Assembly (NCBI GenBank): GCA_029570205.1 | Contig: JAKQSI010000088.1 | Span: forward strand, 33,744-97,743 | Direction: 5' to 3' | From: Candidatus Omnitrophota bacterium | GTDB taxonomy: Bacteria; Hinthialibacterota; Hinthialibacteria; Hinthialibacterales; JAKPRU01 | DNA length: 64,000 nt | Shown: positions 27,583 through 36,469 of the stretch, one piece after another | Numbering within the stretch: the first letter of the stretch is position 1 | Layout of the letters: every line of letters begins with the position of its first letter | The notes under the pieces: model-generated | What the model was told of the DNA's origin: nothing | Seen by the model: the letters and a program-made list of their open reading frames with translations, nothing else | Database searches by the model: none | Translations under genes and position numbers: made by a program

Positions 27583-28905
27583 TTACCATGTGGCCCTGGC
27601 CAAACGCTCGTTGATGCGTGCCGATTCTCTTTTCAAAATCTCGCGCAATTGATCTTTGGTTAATGATGAACCGCCCTTCTCCTGGACCGGTAGCAGTACG
27701 TTACGCATTACACTTTCCAGGTAACGATATTCCGGGACACAGGGACGCGCCACCGCCCACTCATACTCTTCCACAAAGGTTCGCAGGTGCGGATGCTTTT
27801 TGAGATAGGCATCGAACCGCTCCCCTGTGCGGATGGAGTTGCGGATCGGCAGATGCTGGATTTCCTCTACCGTGTCGAAGTAGACCTCTTCGGTCATCAG
27901 GTACTCGATTATTTTCCAGGCGGCATCCTGCCGGCTCTTGTCGGACTCGGCAGAGATACAGAATCCGTATGCGGCATCGCTGTGGCCGTATGTATTGACA
28001 TGAATCCGTCCCGCGGGAACCGGAGCCACCTCGTAGTTCAGATGACTATACATCCCATAAGTTCCATCCGGTGTGCTCATTTTCATGCCGGTATCGCCAC
28101 GCTCGAAATCCGCGTGCGGCGGGGAGAACGCCAGCAGACGACGGTACAGGTCCAGGGATTCGACACCCAGGTCGCTGTCGAGCAGCACACGCTTATTTTG
28201 CATATCTATAAAAGGTAATCCCATGCCGATCACTTGTAACGGATATTGAAAAGAGCACTGTTGATAGCCGAAACGGTCGAGTGTTCCGTCGCCGTTTGTA
28301 TCGCGTGTCATTTGCTGGGCGAAGGAAAGTGTTTCCTCCCATGTTGCCGGCAGCCGTTCGAGTCCGGCGGCACGGAACAAGTCCCTGTTACAGAATAAGC
28401 CGTAAGTATCCGCGATCAGGGGAATCCCCCAGAGTTTCCCGCGATATGTCCCGGTGTCCAGCGCTTTGCCGTAACGACTGCGGTGGAAATCATCGCGCTT
28501 GAGAGCAGTCGAGGAATCCAGGTACTCATCCAGGGGAATAATCAATCCGGCATCCGCGGCGTGCGCCCAGCCGGTCGAGCGACCATAGTAGATATCCGCC
28601 GGCCCGCCCTCCGTGTACCAGAAGGGAACTTCCTCAAGATGTTTGACCTCATACTCCCAATCCAGATCCCCATTCAGGAACTGCATTGTGACGTGAATAT
28701 CGTCACGGGAAGTATTGAATTGCTCGACTGTTCGCTCGACGGATTCTCCGAGCGGCACTTCATGGCGCAACGAAACGGCTGTCTGTTTTCGCGCCGTCAC
28801 ACCGCCGGAACGCGCGCAGGAGGAACCGACCAGGCCCGCGGCGCTCACGGCGGCCAGACTCAGAAACGCCCTTCTCGACTGTACCCTTTCTTGCTTACCG
28901 GTCAT
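27583..28905 (-). CDS. Extracellular solute-binding lipoprotein (family 1, sugar type)
   Basis: 440 residues. The N-terminus has a twin-arginine-like start (SRRAFLSLAAVSAAGLVG) ending in the lipobox VGSSC, so it is probably a Tat-exported lipoprotein. The mature part matches family 1 binding proteins of carbohydrate ABC importers: VEQFNTSRDDIHV near the start, GIPLIADTYGLFCNRDLFRAAGLERLPATWEE in the middle, and AAWKIIEYLMTEEV late. AAAGGAGA lies 12 bases before the ATG. Permease and ATPase genes are absent nearby, so it must use components encoded elsewhere. A second binding protein of another family lies 51 bases upstream on the same strand. Confidence 0.9.
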   Translation of the reverse strand: MTGKQERVQSRRAFLSLAAVSAAGLVGSSCARSGGVTARKQTAVSLRHEVPLGESVERTVEQFNTSRDDIHVTMQFLNGDLDWEYEVKHLEEVPFWYTEGGPADIYYGRSTGWAHAADAGLIIPLDEYLDSSTALKRDDFHRSRYGKALDTGTYRGKLWGIPLIADTYGLFCNRDLFRAAGLERLPATWEETLSFAQQMTRDTNGDGTLDRFGYQQCSFQYPLQVIGMGLPFIDMQNKRVLLDSDLGVESLDLYRRLLAFSPPHADFERGDTGMKMSTPDGTYGMYSHLNYEVAPVPAGRIHVNTYGHSDAAYGFCISAESDKSRQDAAWKIIEYLMTEEVYFDTVEEIQHLPIRNSIRTGERFDAYLKKHPHLRTFVEEYEWAVARPCVPEYRYLESVMRNVLLPVQEKGGSSLTKDQLREILKRESARINERLARATW

Positions 28906-28956
28906 CTCTCTATCTTTTCTCCTTTCGAAATTGATCGTTTGGACGAATTTGAACGG

Positions 28957-29883
28957 TCATGGCTGATAGAACTGCTGTGCATTCTCTTTAGTAATGACAG
29001 GCGTATCCAGGGAGATGTTTTTCTCGACTGTTTCGCTGTTGAGGATTTTTGCCGCGATCTGCACGGCTTCCCTGCCGCAGTTCGGATAATAGAAGGTCGC
29101 GGTCAGGATGCCATCCAGGACCATTTTCGCACCGCCGTCCGGTCCCGGCAGACCATCCACGCCGATGAACAGAATGTCTTTCTCCCGTCCGACATTTTTC
29201 GCCGCCAGGTAGGCTCCCATGGCCATGGGGTCGTTGTGTGCATAGACCAGGTCAATATCCTCATTTGCCTGAAGGACGGAGGGGAACTGCTGATTGGCCT
29301 CATCGCGCAACCAGCGAGCCTCAAATTCGGCGATGATTTTTATGTCAGGATACCGCGCAAGGACCTCACGCATGGGGAGACTGCGATCAATTGCGGGAGG
29401 CGACCCCGCGAGGCCCTTGATTTCGACAATGTTCCCTTTCCCCTGGAGAACTTCCGCGATGAATTCGCCCGCTTTGCGACCGATTTCTTTGTTGTCTCCA
29501 CCCACAAAACAAGTGTAGGAATCGCCTACAATTGCCCGGTCAATGACCACCACCGGAATGCCGGAGTTATAGACCTCTCGGACCGCCGGGGTCAGCGGAG
29601 CAGCCTCATTGGGAGAGACCATCAGCAAGTCGATTTTCTGGGTCAGGAAACTACGGATCTGGGAGACCTGTTCATCGTTATCCTGGTGCGCATCGGCATA
29701 GATGATTTTCAAGTCGGGGTGGTTAGCGGCTTCTTTCTGCACGGCGGCATTCATCGCCTGACGCCAGGGTTCCGCAAGATTGCATTGAGAGAATCCCACG
29801 AGGTATTTATATTCTTCTTTCGCGCCGCAGGAGGCGAGCAGAAAACAGAGCGACAGCGCTCCAAGAATCCGCAATCGATTCAT
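28957..29883 (-). CDS. Periplasmic sugar-binding lipoprotein (RbsB-like)
   Basis: 308 residues. A lipoprotein signal (LGALSLCFLLASC) precedes a periplasmic-binding-protein type 1 fold of the ribose-binding class. Typical segments are VGFSQCNLAEPWRQAMNAAV, DLLMVSPNEAAPLTPAVREVYNSGIPVVVIDR, VYAHNDPMAMGAYLA and FIGVDGLPGPDGGAKMVLDG. It should deliver a monosaccharide to an RbsA/RbsC-type importer, but none is in the window. AGGAG lies 7 bases before the ATG. The family 1 binding protein follows on the same strand, so the two are probably co-transcribed although they belong to different transporter classes. Confidence 0.9.
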   Translation of the reverse strand: MNRLRILGALSLCFLLASCGAKEEYKYLVGFSQCNLAEPWRQAMNAAVQKEAANHPDLKIIYADAHQDNDEQVSQIRSFLTQKIDLLMVSPNEAAPLTPAVREVYNSGIPVVVIDRAIVGDSYTCFVGGDNKEIGRKAGEFIAEVLQGKGNIVEIKGLAGSPPAIDRSLPMREVLARYPDIKIIAEFEARWLRDEANQQFPSVLQANEDIDLVYAHNDPMAMGAYLAAKNVGREKDILFIGVDGLPGPDGGAKMVLDGILTATFYYPNCGREAVQIAAKILNSETVEKNISLDTPVITKENAQQFYQP

Positions 29884-30027
29884 TTTTGTGCTCCTGACTG
29901 AGAGAAATATCGCATTGTATCCTCAGATGAGCGGGGCTTGAAAGGGGATGGGATGGGACGGATAGAACAAATGAAACCCACAGAGAGTCCGAAGAAAGAA
30001 AATCTTGTTTTATGGGGGAGATGCTTT

Positions 30028-30402
30028 TCAGTGCATTGTGGAGGAGGAAGAATCTTTTTCGTTTTCGAGGAAGAATTCCTCCAGTTCCTTTTCCTCTTCC
30101 TCGCCGATCTCATCCGGCGACTCTTCATCTTCCAAGGCTTCGTTCAGAAAATCATCCAGCATTTCCTGTTGCTTTTCGACGATTTCGTTATAGATTTCCG
30201 CGGCTCCGTCAATCAAGAGTGCGGGGTCCTCTTTCGGAGACATTTCCGAAATCTGGCGATGGACCGCTTCGATTCCGGCCTCATGGAGAGTCTGGATCAG
30301 TTTCAGCAGAGACACCTCCAACTGTACAAGTTCCAGTAAAGGGATCTCGACCGACATATCCATGGGGTTGAGATAGTGAGTCGGCTTATTTTTCCTGGCC
30401 AT
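30028..30402 (-). CDS. Small acidic protein of unknown function
   Basis: 124 residues; no family recognised. A short basic N-terminus (MARKNKPTHYLNPMD) is followed by a predicted helix with heptad-like Leu/Ile spacing (LLELVQLEVSLLKLIQTLHEAGIEAVHRQI), then further helices, and a very acidic tail (EEEEKELEEFFLENEKD). It looks cytosolic. A good extended -10 promoter lies just upstream. It diverges from the radical SAM gene. Confidence 0.7.
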   Translation of the reverse strand: MARKNKPTHYLNPMDMSVEIPLLELVQLEVSLLKLIQTLHEAGIEAVHRQISEMSPKEDPALLIDGAAEIYNEIVEKQQEMLDDFLNEALEDEESPDEIGEEEEKELEEFFLENEKDSSSSTMH

Positions 30403-30437
30403 GTTTTCTAATCTCTCTGCTTGTGTTTCGGCACACC

Positions 30438-30446
30438 ATTATAGCA
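30438..30446 (-). promoter_or_regulatory. Extended -10 promoter for the small acidic protein
   Basis: On the minus strand the sequence is TGCTATAAT, a perfect -10 hexamer with the extended TGn element. The -35 region 17 bases upstream is poor, as is common for extended -10 promoters. It lies 36 bases before the ATG. Confidence 0.55.
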
Positions 30447-30609
30447 ACATGCTCAGCATAGAGCGCACCGTGTCGGAAAAAAAGGGAGATTCCATGAGGC
30501 ATCGGATTCCCGGTTCCTTTCGGCGGGCGGGATGGGGGTGCAGACTACTCGCATGAATGAGATTCCCAATACAATCCGATCTTGATAAGACCCCCTGGAG
30601 GAAATCTCG

Positions 30610-31686
30610 GTGTTCGGCCAACAGAAGGCATTGAAGTACCTCATTTATTATGTGACATCGCGGTGCAACCTTCGATGCCTCCATTGTTTTTACACGGAGG
30701 AGTTGTGCAGCCGGGAAGATTTGTCGCTTTCCGAAATTCGGCGATTGGCGCGGGGGCTTTATCCGTTGGTGTTTCTCCGTGTTACCGGCGGGGAGCCGTT
30801 TCTGCGATCCGATTTGCCGGAGGTGATAGAGGCATTTGTCAACGAGGCCGGTGTGCATCGAATGGGGATGATTACGAACGGGACATTGACGGATGCGATT
30901 GAGGCGAAGGTGAAAGATATCTTTCTGCGCTGCCCATCGTTGAGCCTGGATTTGGGGGTTTCGGTGGATGGTCTCTCCGAAACGCACGATCGACTGCGGA
31001 ACCGAGCGGGGGTGTATGAACAGTGTCGGGCGACGGTTGAGCGTCTGGTCCGAGTGCGGGAACACCAGCCGGGACTTCAAGTTTCCATAGTGGTGACGGT
31101 TTCTTCCGGGAATGTGCAGGAGCTGGGCGACCTGCTCGACGAGTTATCTACGTGGGATGCGGACCGGATTTCACCGAATCTGGTTCGCGGTCGTACAGCG
31201 GATTCCTCCGTTGCGCGGGTCTCGTTTGCGGAATACGAAGATTTTGCACTGAAATGCGAGGCTTATCATCACGCTCGAAGCCGCGATATTCGCTCGGCCG
31301 TGCAACGTGCCAAGAACATCCTTACACGTGAGGCGATCCGGAAAATCCTGACGGAGAACCATTCACCAATAGCCTGCGCCGCCGCATCCCGCATCGGTGT
31401 GCTGTACAGCGATGGAACAGTGAGTATTTGCGAACCGCTTTTCCACGAACGCAGCGGAGACTCAACGGAGAAAGGAATCGATCCGGTTTTGGGGAATGTG
31501 CGGGAAGTCGATTACGATTTCCGTACCTTGTGGGAATCCGAGGCGGCCGAAAAGGCTCGCCGGTGGATCCGAAACACCCACTGTCGCTGCACACATGAAT
31601 GTTTCCTGACGGCGAGCATTCTCTGGGATCGCCGGCGCTACCCAAGACTTCTGATGGAATCCCTGAAGGACATGCTGTTCAGGTAA
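30610..31686 (+). CDS. Radical SAM protein with SPASM-like C-terminus
   Basis: 358 residues from a GTG preceded by GGAGG at 8 bases. The N-terminal motif TSRCNLRCLHCFY is the CxxxCxxC site for the SAM-binding 4Fe-4S cluster, followed by RVTGGEPFLR, the GGE motif. The C-terminal region has Cys in IACAAASRIG, VSICEP, and a cluster NTHCRCTHECF, consistent with an auxiliary Fe-S cluster (SPASM/twitch type). SPASM enzymes often modify peptides or mature sulfatases. No obvious precursor peptide or sulfatase is adjacent, and the 60-residue anaerobic sulfatase signature was not seen. Substrate unknown. Confidence 0.88.
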   Translation: MFGQQKALKYLIYYVTSRCNLRCLHCFYTEELCSREDLSLSEIRRLARGLYPLVFLRVTGGEPFLRSDLPEVIEAFVNEAGVHRMGMITNGTLTDAIEAKVKDIFLRCPSLSLDLGVSVDGLSETHDRLRNRAGVYEQCRATVERLVRVREHQPGLQVSIVVTVSSGNVQELGDLLDELSTWDADRISPNLVRGRTADSSVARVSFAEYEDFALKCEAYHHARSRDIRSAVQRAKNILTREAIRKILTENHSPIACAAASRIGVLYSDGTVSICEPLFHERSGDSTEKGIDPVLGNVREVDYDFRTLWESEAAEKARRWIRNTHCRCTHECFLTASILWDRRRYPRLLMESLKDMLFR

Positions 31687-31728
31687 ATGCGCGCCGGCAG
31701 GGACGCCTGTTCTACCCAGAGAGCGCAA

Positions 31729-32847
31729 TTACAACCACTTTTCGATAAAGGCGAAGCCGCCTTTGCCGTAGAAGGAATGGCCTGCGTCGAAGTGCTCCGA
31801 GTCGATTCGGTCTTCTGCGCCGAAGACTGCGTAAATCTCCCGCGCGCGGTTGACGGCATCTTTCACACCATCGATCAGGAAAATGTTGTCCTGTGTCCCA
31901 GACTCGACAAAGAACGGGCGTGGCGCGATCAGCCCGGCAAATTCGGGCATGTCCGCCACTTTAAATATCCCCGGAATGTAATTGTCGATGCAATGAGGCA
32001 CCGCCATGATGCAGTGATCGAAGGTGCAGAAATATCCTGACGGGAAGGCCACCTTAATGCGCGGTTCCACGCAGGCGGCCCAGAATGTTGTTGTGCCGCC
32101 GCCGGATATCCCCATCGCGCCGATTCGTTTCGGGTCGATTTCACCCCGCGTTTCCAGGTAGTCAATAGAACGGATCGCATCCCAGACGCGCCAGCCGATC
32201 ATGGTCTCGCCCAGCATGAATGCGATGCCCGATGTCGGGCTGCAGGAACTGGCCCCCGCACCCTCCTTTTTGGCGCGCTCGCTCCGACGTTCTCCGAACG
32301 CGAACTGCTCCACCGCAAACGCCGCAATTCCATGATCTACGCATTGCAGGGCGAAATCGTTCTGATATTCGCCGTAGGTTTCGCGCATGGTTCCATCCTC
32401 CTTGATCCCCACAATGTCGTCCACTCCCCGTCCGTGACCGGGCAGGCAAATCATGCAGCGGCCGGGGGGCTCGAAACTTTTCGGCAGAAGCATGTAGGCT
32501 TTGACCGTCAGGTTTTCGCGGCTCTGGAAAAGGATCTTCTCGCGAATGTAATTCGGGAAATCTTTCTGTTCAACGATTTCAGGATAGAGATCGCACTTTT
32601 CGGGGAATCCGCCGAGATATTCGACTACTTTCGGGCGCATTTTTTTCTGCCAGGCGCGTGCCTTCTCGGCGGTTTTTGCCGTGAAGGCTTTCGGCGGTCT
32701 GGCCTCTTCGATACGCATATTTGTGTACTCTTCACTGTCCAGAACCCGATGAACATCGGCGGCTTTTACGGGAGTCGATGCGCCCGAGCCGAGAGTAATT
32801 GCTGTGGCGACAAGAGAGGAGGTTTCGAGGAATTGACGACGGTCCAT
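31729..32847 (-). CDS. Tat-exported alpha/beta-hydrolase (acetyl-xylan-esterase-like)
   Basis: 372 residues. GGAG at 8 bases decides the ATG; a GTG three codons earlier overlaps that site. A twin-arginine signal (MDRRQFLETSSLVATAITLGSGA) directs folded export. The alpha/beta-hydrolase part has CMICLPGHGRG, the nucleophile elbow GAMGISGGGTTTFWAAC, an acid region around VESGTQDNIF and a final His in FDAGHSFYGKGGF. This family includes acetyl-xylan esterases and glucuronoyl-esterase-like proteins, so deacylation of plant or microbial polysaccharide is likely. It fits the sugar-scavenging gene set in the window. It converges on the radical SAM gene. Confidence 0.85.
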   Translation of the reverse strand: MDRRQFLETSSLVATAITLGSGASTPVKAADVHRVLDSEEYTNMRIEEARPPKAFTAKTAEKARAWQKKMRPKVVEYLGGFPEKCDLYPEIVEQKDFPNYIREKILFQSRENLTVKAYMLLPKSFEPPGRCMICLPGHGRGVDDIVGIKEDGTMRETYGEYQNDFALQCVDHGIAAFAVEQFAFGERRSERAKKEGAGASSCSPTSGIAFMLGETMIGWRVWDAIRSIDYLETRGEIDPKRIGAMGISGGGTTTFWAACVEPRIKVAFPSGYFCTFDHCIMAVPHCIDNYIPGIFKVADMPEFAGLIAPRPFFVESGTQDNIFLIDGVKDAVNRAREIYAVFGAEDRIDSEHFDAGHSFYGKGGFAFIEKWL

Positions 32848-32856
32848 TTTGTGCAC

Positions 32857-33144
32857 TCCGGATATTTATATTTGGCCGATCAGGATACTCGTTCCTGACA
32901 GGTTCGTCAAAGTGGAGAGGCTGGACGAAACGGACATAGCGGGCTGACACGGTCAGGCGCAGACAGACAGGGAGGAAAGGTAGAGGGTGTGGGAAATCCA
33001 AATTATTCCGCATCATATCCTGCATCTGGTGGTGTGCGGGGTATGGAACCACAAGACTTGCTATTTTGCGGAGATTTGTGCCTCTTGCATCGGCATGGAA
33101 ATTACTTTCGGTGCAATTTTATTGCGGAAAATGCAAAAAAACGG
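32857..33144. other. Divergent leader between esterase and flagellar operon
   Basis: No gene is recognised here. The stretch carries the upstream region of the esterase (minus) and, at its right end, leads into the fliP promoter. I looked for a GG-N10-GC sigma-54 element and for a TAAA-N15-GCCGATAA sigma-28 element and found neither. Confidence 0.4.
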
Positions 33145-33172
33145 TTGATTCCGGCGGCAAGGAGAGTATAAT
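33145..33172 (+). promoter_or_regulatory. Sigma-70-type promoter of the flagellar operon
   Basis: TTGATT (33145-33150), 16 bases, then a perfect TATAAT (33167-33172). The predicted transcript starts about 95 bases before the fliP ATG. A housekeeping promoter here would place fliA itself under constitutive or middle-class control. Confidence 0.6.
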
Positions 33173-33273
33173 GGGCATGGGTAGTTCTGTCCGAGGATGG
33201 GATACCCGTGTGGTTCTCAGTTGGCGGCGTCCCAGACAGACGCTCCCATTTTGATTTGCCGAAGGGCACTGCG

Positions 33274-34140
33274 ATGTCTCCAGGGTTTACGCCCCGTCAC
33301 GGGGCAGCGTGGCTATTGCTATTAGCAGTCGGCTTTGGGCTGTTCAGCTCCATTGCGGCGGCCCAGCACATCCCGATTACATCCACCGCCAAGCCGGAAG
33401 GTCCCTCCTCTGAACCGCCGGGTGATTATTCCATCAATCTGCAACTGCTTTTTGTTCTGACCGTACTGGCCCTGTTGCCCTCGCTTCTGATTTCGACAAC
33501 ATCCTTTATCCGAATCTCGATTGTTCTGGGGTTTCTGCGCAGGGCGCTTGGGACCCAGCAAACCCCATCGAACCAGATCCTTGTAGCGATCTCTCTTTTC
33601 CTGACGATCTTCATCATGTCCGGGGTATGGGAGAGGGTAAACCGAACTGCCATACAGCCTTATCTGCGGGGCGAAATCAAAGCCATTCACCCGGGCGAAG
33701 AAGCCCCCGATCTGTTGGACGGGAAAGCGGAACGGGAGATTCTTCCGTTCGAGGTGATGGTCCGAAAGTCCCTGCTGCCCATCCGTGAGTTCATGTGGTA
33801 TCAGCTGGGCAGTTCGGGTTCGGAGGTGGCGATGTTCATGGTGATGGCGCGTCTCCCCAAACCCAAAAACATGGACGAAGTGCCCACGGTGGTTCTCATT
33901 CCAGCCTTCATGCTCAGCGAGCTGAAAAAGGCGTTCATCATGGGATTCATCATTTATATTCCCTTTGTTGTTCTCGACATTGTGACGGCATCGGTGACCA
34001 TTTCGATGGGTATGTTCATGCTGCCTCCGGCGCTGCTGTCGCTTCCGTTCAAGGTGATGCTGTTCACGATGATCGACGGTTGGACGCTGCTGGTGAAGGC
34101 GCTCGGATTCTCATTTTATCAGCACATGCCGATGGGATAG
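33274..34140 (+). CDS. fliP: Flagellar export gate protein FliP
   Basis: 288 residues from the ATG preceded by GAAGGG at 7 bases; the frame is open 22 codons further upstream without a ribosome site. FliP has a cleaved signal peptide (WLLLLAVGFGLFSSIAAAQ) and four membrane helices, and forms the pentameric core of the export gate with FliQ and FliR. Signature segments are FVLTVLALLPSLLISTTSFIR, IVLGFLRRALGTQQTPSNQI and PFKVMLFTMIDGWTLLVKAL. It is first in fliP-fliQ-fliR-flhB-flhA-flhF-flhG. Flagellar rather than injectisome identity follows from flhF, flhG and fliA downstream. Confidence 0.96.
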   Translation: MSPGFTPRHGAAWLLLLAVGFGLFSSIAAAQHIPITSTAKPEGPSSEPPGDYSINLQLLFVLTVLALLPSLLISTTSFIRISIVLGFLRRALGTQQTPSNQILVAISLFLTIFIMSGVWERVNRTAIQPYLRGEIKAIHPGEEAPDLLDGKAEREILPFEVMVRKSLLPIREFMWYQLGSSGSEVAMFMVMARLPKPKNMDEVPTVVLIPAFMLSELKKAFIMGFIIYIPFVVLDIVTASVTISMGMFMLPPALLSLPFKVMLFTMIDGWTLLVKALGFSFYQHMPMG

Positions 34141-34165
34141 GCAAGACACGAAAGGATGACAGGCA

Positions 34166-34450
34166 ATGCAGATGGGTATCAGCATGGAACTGGTTATTCA
34201 GCTGGGACAGGAAATGCTTTACAACTCCCTGTTGATTGCGTTCCCGATGCTGGGAGTGGCGCTGGTGGTAGGAGTGCTTATCAGCATTGTTCAGGCGGCG
34301 ACGCAAGTGAATGAGCAGACACTCACGATTGTCCCCAAGCTGGTGATTGTGGGAGCCGTGATGGTGTTCTGCATGCCGTGGATTCTGAATGTGCTGATCG
34401 GCTACACGATCAACCTGTTCAATATGATGCCGATGTTGATCGGGGATTGA
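34166..34450 (+). CDS. fliQ: Flagellar export gate protein FliQ
   Basis: 94 residues with two membrane helices and the family segment LVVGVLISIVQAATQVNEQTL followed by KLVIVGAVMVFCMPWI. FliQ subunits wrap around the FliPR core of the export gate. AAAGGA lies 9 bases before the ATG. The distance from fliP is 25 bases and to fliR 24 bases, which indicates one transcript. Confidence 0.95.
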   Translation: MQMGISMELVIQLGQEMLYNSLLIAFPMLGVALVVGVLISIVQAATQVNEQTLTIVPKLVIVGAVMVFCMPWILNVLIGYTINLFNMMPMLIGD

Positions 34451-34474
34451 TCTTGTTAAGAAGGCGGACGGCAG

Positions 34475-35317
34475 TTGGAACCATTCTTGCAGATATCGCA
34501 GGGGCCGAACGGTCCCATGCTGTCCACGCTGGAAGGGCGGCTGCTGACGTTTTTCCTGATATTTGTTCGGTGTATTGCATTGATTGCGTCCGCCCCGATT
34601 TTCAATTCCCGGTCGGTGGATCGATTGATTAAGGGGGGGCTGGCATTGGGGATATCGCTGGTGGTGGAAGCGGCTCTGCCGGCGCAGCAGTACACCATTG
34701 TGAACTATGTCAGTCTGGTCCTGCTGGTGTTCGGCGAGATGTTGATCGGTTTCATGATGGGTTTTACGGCGCAGATTTTTTATCAGGCCGTGGGGCTGGC
34801 GGGGGAGGTGATCGGCCAGCAGGCGGGATTTGCCATTGCAACCGCATTGGACCCGGCGACGGAACAGGATTCGGCGTTGATGGAGCAGGTTCTGTTAATG
34901 ATTACGACGCTGGTCATTCTGGTGTCGAATATGCACCTGGCTGTTCTTCAGATTCTTGCGGAGACCTTTCGAGTTGTGCCGCCGGGAAGCGTGGTCGGAC
35001 TGAACGATCTCGGCAAAGCAGGGGAGACAATCGCGGCCACCATGTCGGGGGCAGGGCGAGTCCCGGGATTCTTTGAGTTCGCCGTGCGACTCGCAGCGCC
35101 CTCGGTGATCGCGCTGATCGCATTGAATGTGGCGGACGGGATCATGGCGAAGACCTCACCGCAGGTCAACATTATGGTGATCGGGTTTGCGTTGCGGCTG
35201 GTTTGCGGTCTGTTCATTCTGATCGTCACCATGCCGACTATATGCCTGTTGATTCACGATTATCTGGCTTTGTACCCGCATTGGGCGCGGACGGTGATGA
35301 GCTGGCTGAGAGCATAG
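34475..35317 (+). CDS. fliR: Flagellar export gate protein FliR
   Basis: 280 residues with six hydrophobic segments. FliR caps the FliP ring; one copy is present per gate. Family-like segments are LTFFLIFVRCIALIASAPIFNSRSV and MGFTAQIFYQAVGLAGEVIGQQAGFAIATALDP. The start used is TTG at 34475 with AAGG 10 bases upstream. An ATG at 34517 would remove 14 residues but lies close to the first helix, so the TTG is preferred with moderate certainty. flhB begins 9 bases after the stop. Confidence 0.94.
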   Translation: MEPFLQISQGPNGPMLSTLEGRLLTFFLIFVRCIALIASAPIFNSRSVDRLIKGGLALGISLVVEAALPAQQYTIVNYVSLVLLVFGEMLIGFMMGFTAQIFYQAVGLAGEVIGQQAGFAIATALDPATEQDSALMEQVLLMITTLVILVSNMHLAVLQILAETFRVVPPGSVVGLNDLGKAGETIAATMSGAGRVPGFFEFAVRLAAPSVIALIALNVADGIMAKTSPQVNIMVIGFALRLVCGLFILIVTMPTICLLIHDYLALYPHWARTVMSWLRA

Positions 35318-35326
35318 GGCAGAGAG

Positions 35327-36439
35327 ATGGCGGATACGGAGAGCGGACAGGAAAAGACAGAACCTGCAACAGCGCGACGGCGCGAGCAGGCACGGGAACA
35401 GGGACAGGTTCCCAAAAGCATGGAGGCCAACACAGCCGTCATGCTTCTGGCCGCCCTGATTCTGTTTTACTACTATGCTCCGCACTTTCTGGAGAGCCTG
35501 TGCGAGATTATGACGTATTACATCCAGAATGCGGCGCGCATTCCGGTCGACACGGTCAGTTTTCCCTCGCTGGTTTTGACCGTCTGTGTCCAGCTCGCCG
35601 ACTTGCTCTGGCCGTTTGCGCTGACATTTATTCTGGTCGCTCTCGTGATCAACCTGCTCCAGGTCGGATTGCTGTTCAGCGGAAAAGTCCTCATTCCGAA
35701 ATTCAACCGCATTAATCCCAAGAACGGTCTGAAACGGATATTCTCGCTTCGCGGTGTTATGGAAACGCTGAAATCCGCCGCCAAGCTGATGGTTATCGCA
35801 CCGGTTATGTATGGCGTGGTCTATTCGGAGATACCGATTCTCCTGTCGCTGGATCGAATGCCGGTGCGGGATATTTTCGTGGAGTTGGGCCTGCTGACGT
35901 ATCGCATGGTGTTTCGTGGAATCATCATTCTGCTGATTCTCGCCATCATCGACTACATCTACCAGCGCTACGACAACGAGCAGCAACTCCGCATGACCAA
36001 GCAGGAAGTGAAAGATGAGATGAAGCAGAGCCAGGGAGATCCGCAGATCCGTGCCCGGATCCGCTCCATCCAGCGGGATATTGCGCGGCGAAGGATGATG
36101 GGCGCAGTTCCCGAAGCGGAAGTCGTGGTTACCAACCCGACGGAATACGCGGTGGCGCTGTCGTACAAGCAAGAGAAGATGCCTGCCCCGAGAATCGTGG
36201 CAAAGGGGCGCGGATATGTCGCACAAACGATCAAACAGATTGCGCGGGATCACAATGTGCCCATTTATGAGGACCGGCTGCTGGCCCGCACTCTGTTTAA
36301 ACTGGATGTCGGGTCGTTTATCCCGCCGGAATTGTACAGGGCGGTAGCGGAGGTCCTGGTCTGGGTGAACCAGATTACCGGGCGGTACCAGGATGTGGTC
36401 GAACGTCATGCGCGAGAACAGGAGAGGAATACGGCGTAG
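35327..36439 (+). CDS. flhB: Flagellar export switch protein FlhB, NPTE cleavage site
   Basis: 370 residues. The charged N-terminus EKTEPATARRREQAREQGQVPKS is typical, followed by four membrane helices and a cytosolic domain. FlhB switches the export apparatus from rod/hook to filament substrates after self-cleavage at Asn-Pro. The site here reads VTNPTEYAVAL instead of the usual NPTH; Asn-Pro is intact and His is replaced by Glu. The C-terminal part (VPIYEDRLLARTLFKLDVGSFIPPELYRAVAEVLVWV) is complete. It lies between fliR and flhA; the gap to flhA holds a dispersed repeat. Confidence 0.96.
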   Translation: MADTESGQEKTEPATARRREQAREQGQVPKSMEANTAVMLLAALILFYYYAPHFLESLCEIMTYYIQNAARIPVDTVSFPSLVLTVCVQLADLLWPFALTFILVALVINLLQVGLLFSGKVLIPKFNRINPKNGLKRIFSLRGVMETLKSAAKLMVIAPVMYGVVYSEIPILLSLDRMPVRDIFVELGLLTYRMVFRGIIILLILAIIDYIYQRYDNEQQLRMTKQEVKDEMKQSQGDPQIRARIRSIQRDIARRRMMGAVPEAEVVVTNPTEYAVALSYKQEKMPAPRIVAKGRGYVAQTIKQIARDHNVPIYEDRLLARTLFKLDVGSFIPPELYRAVAEVLVWVNQITGRYQDVVERHAREQERNTA

Positions 36440-36469
36440 GCGACCGGCAGCGTGGCGAGATAAATAAGG

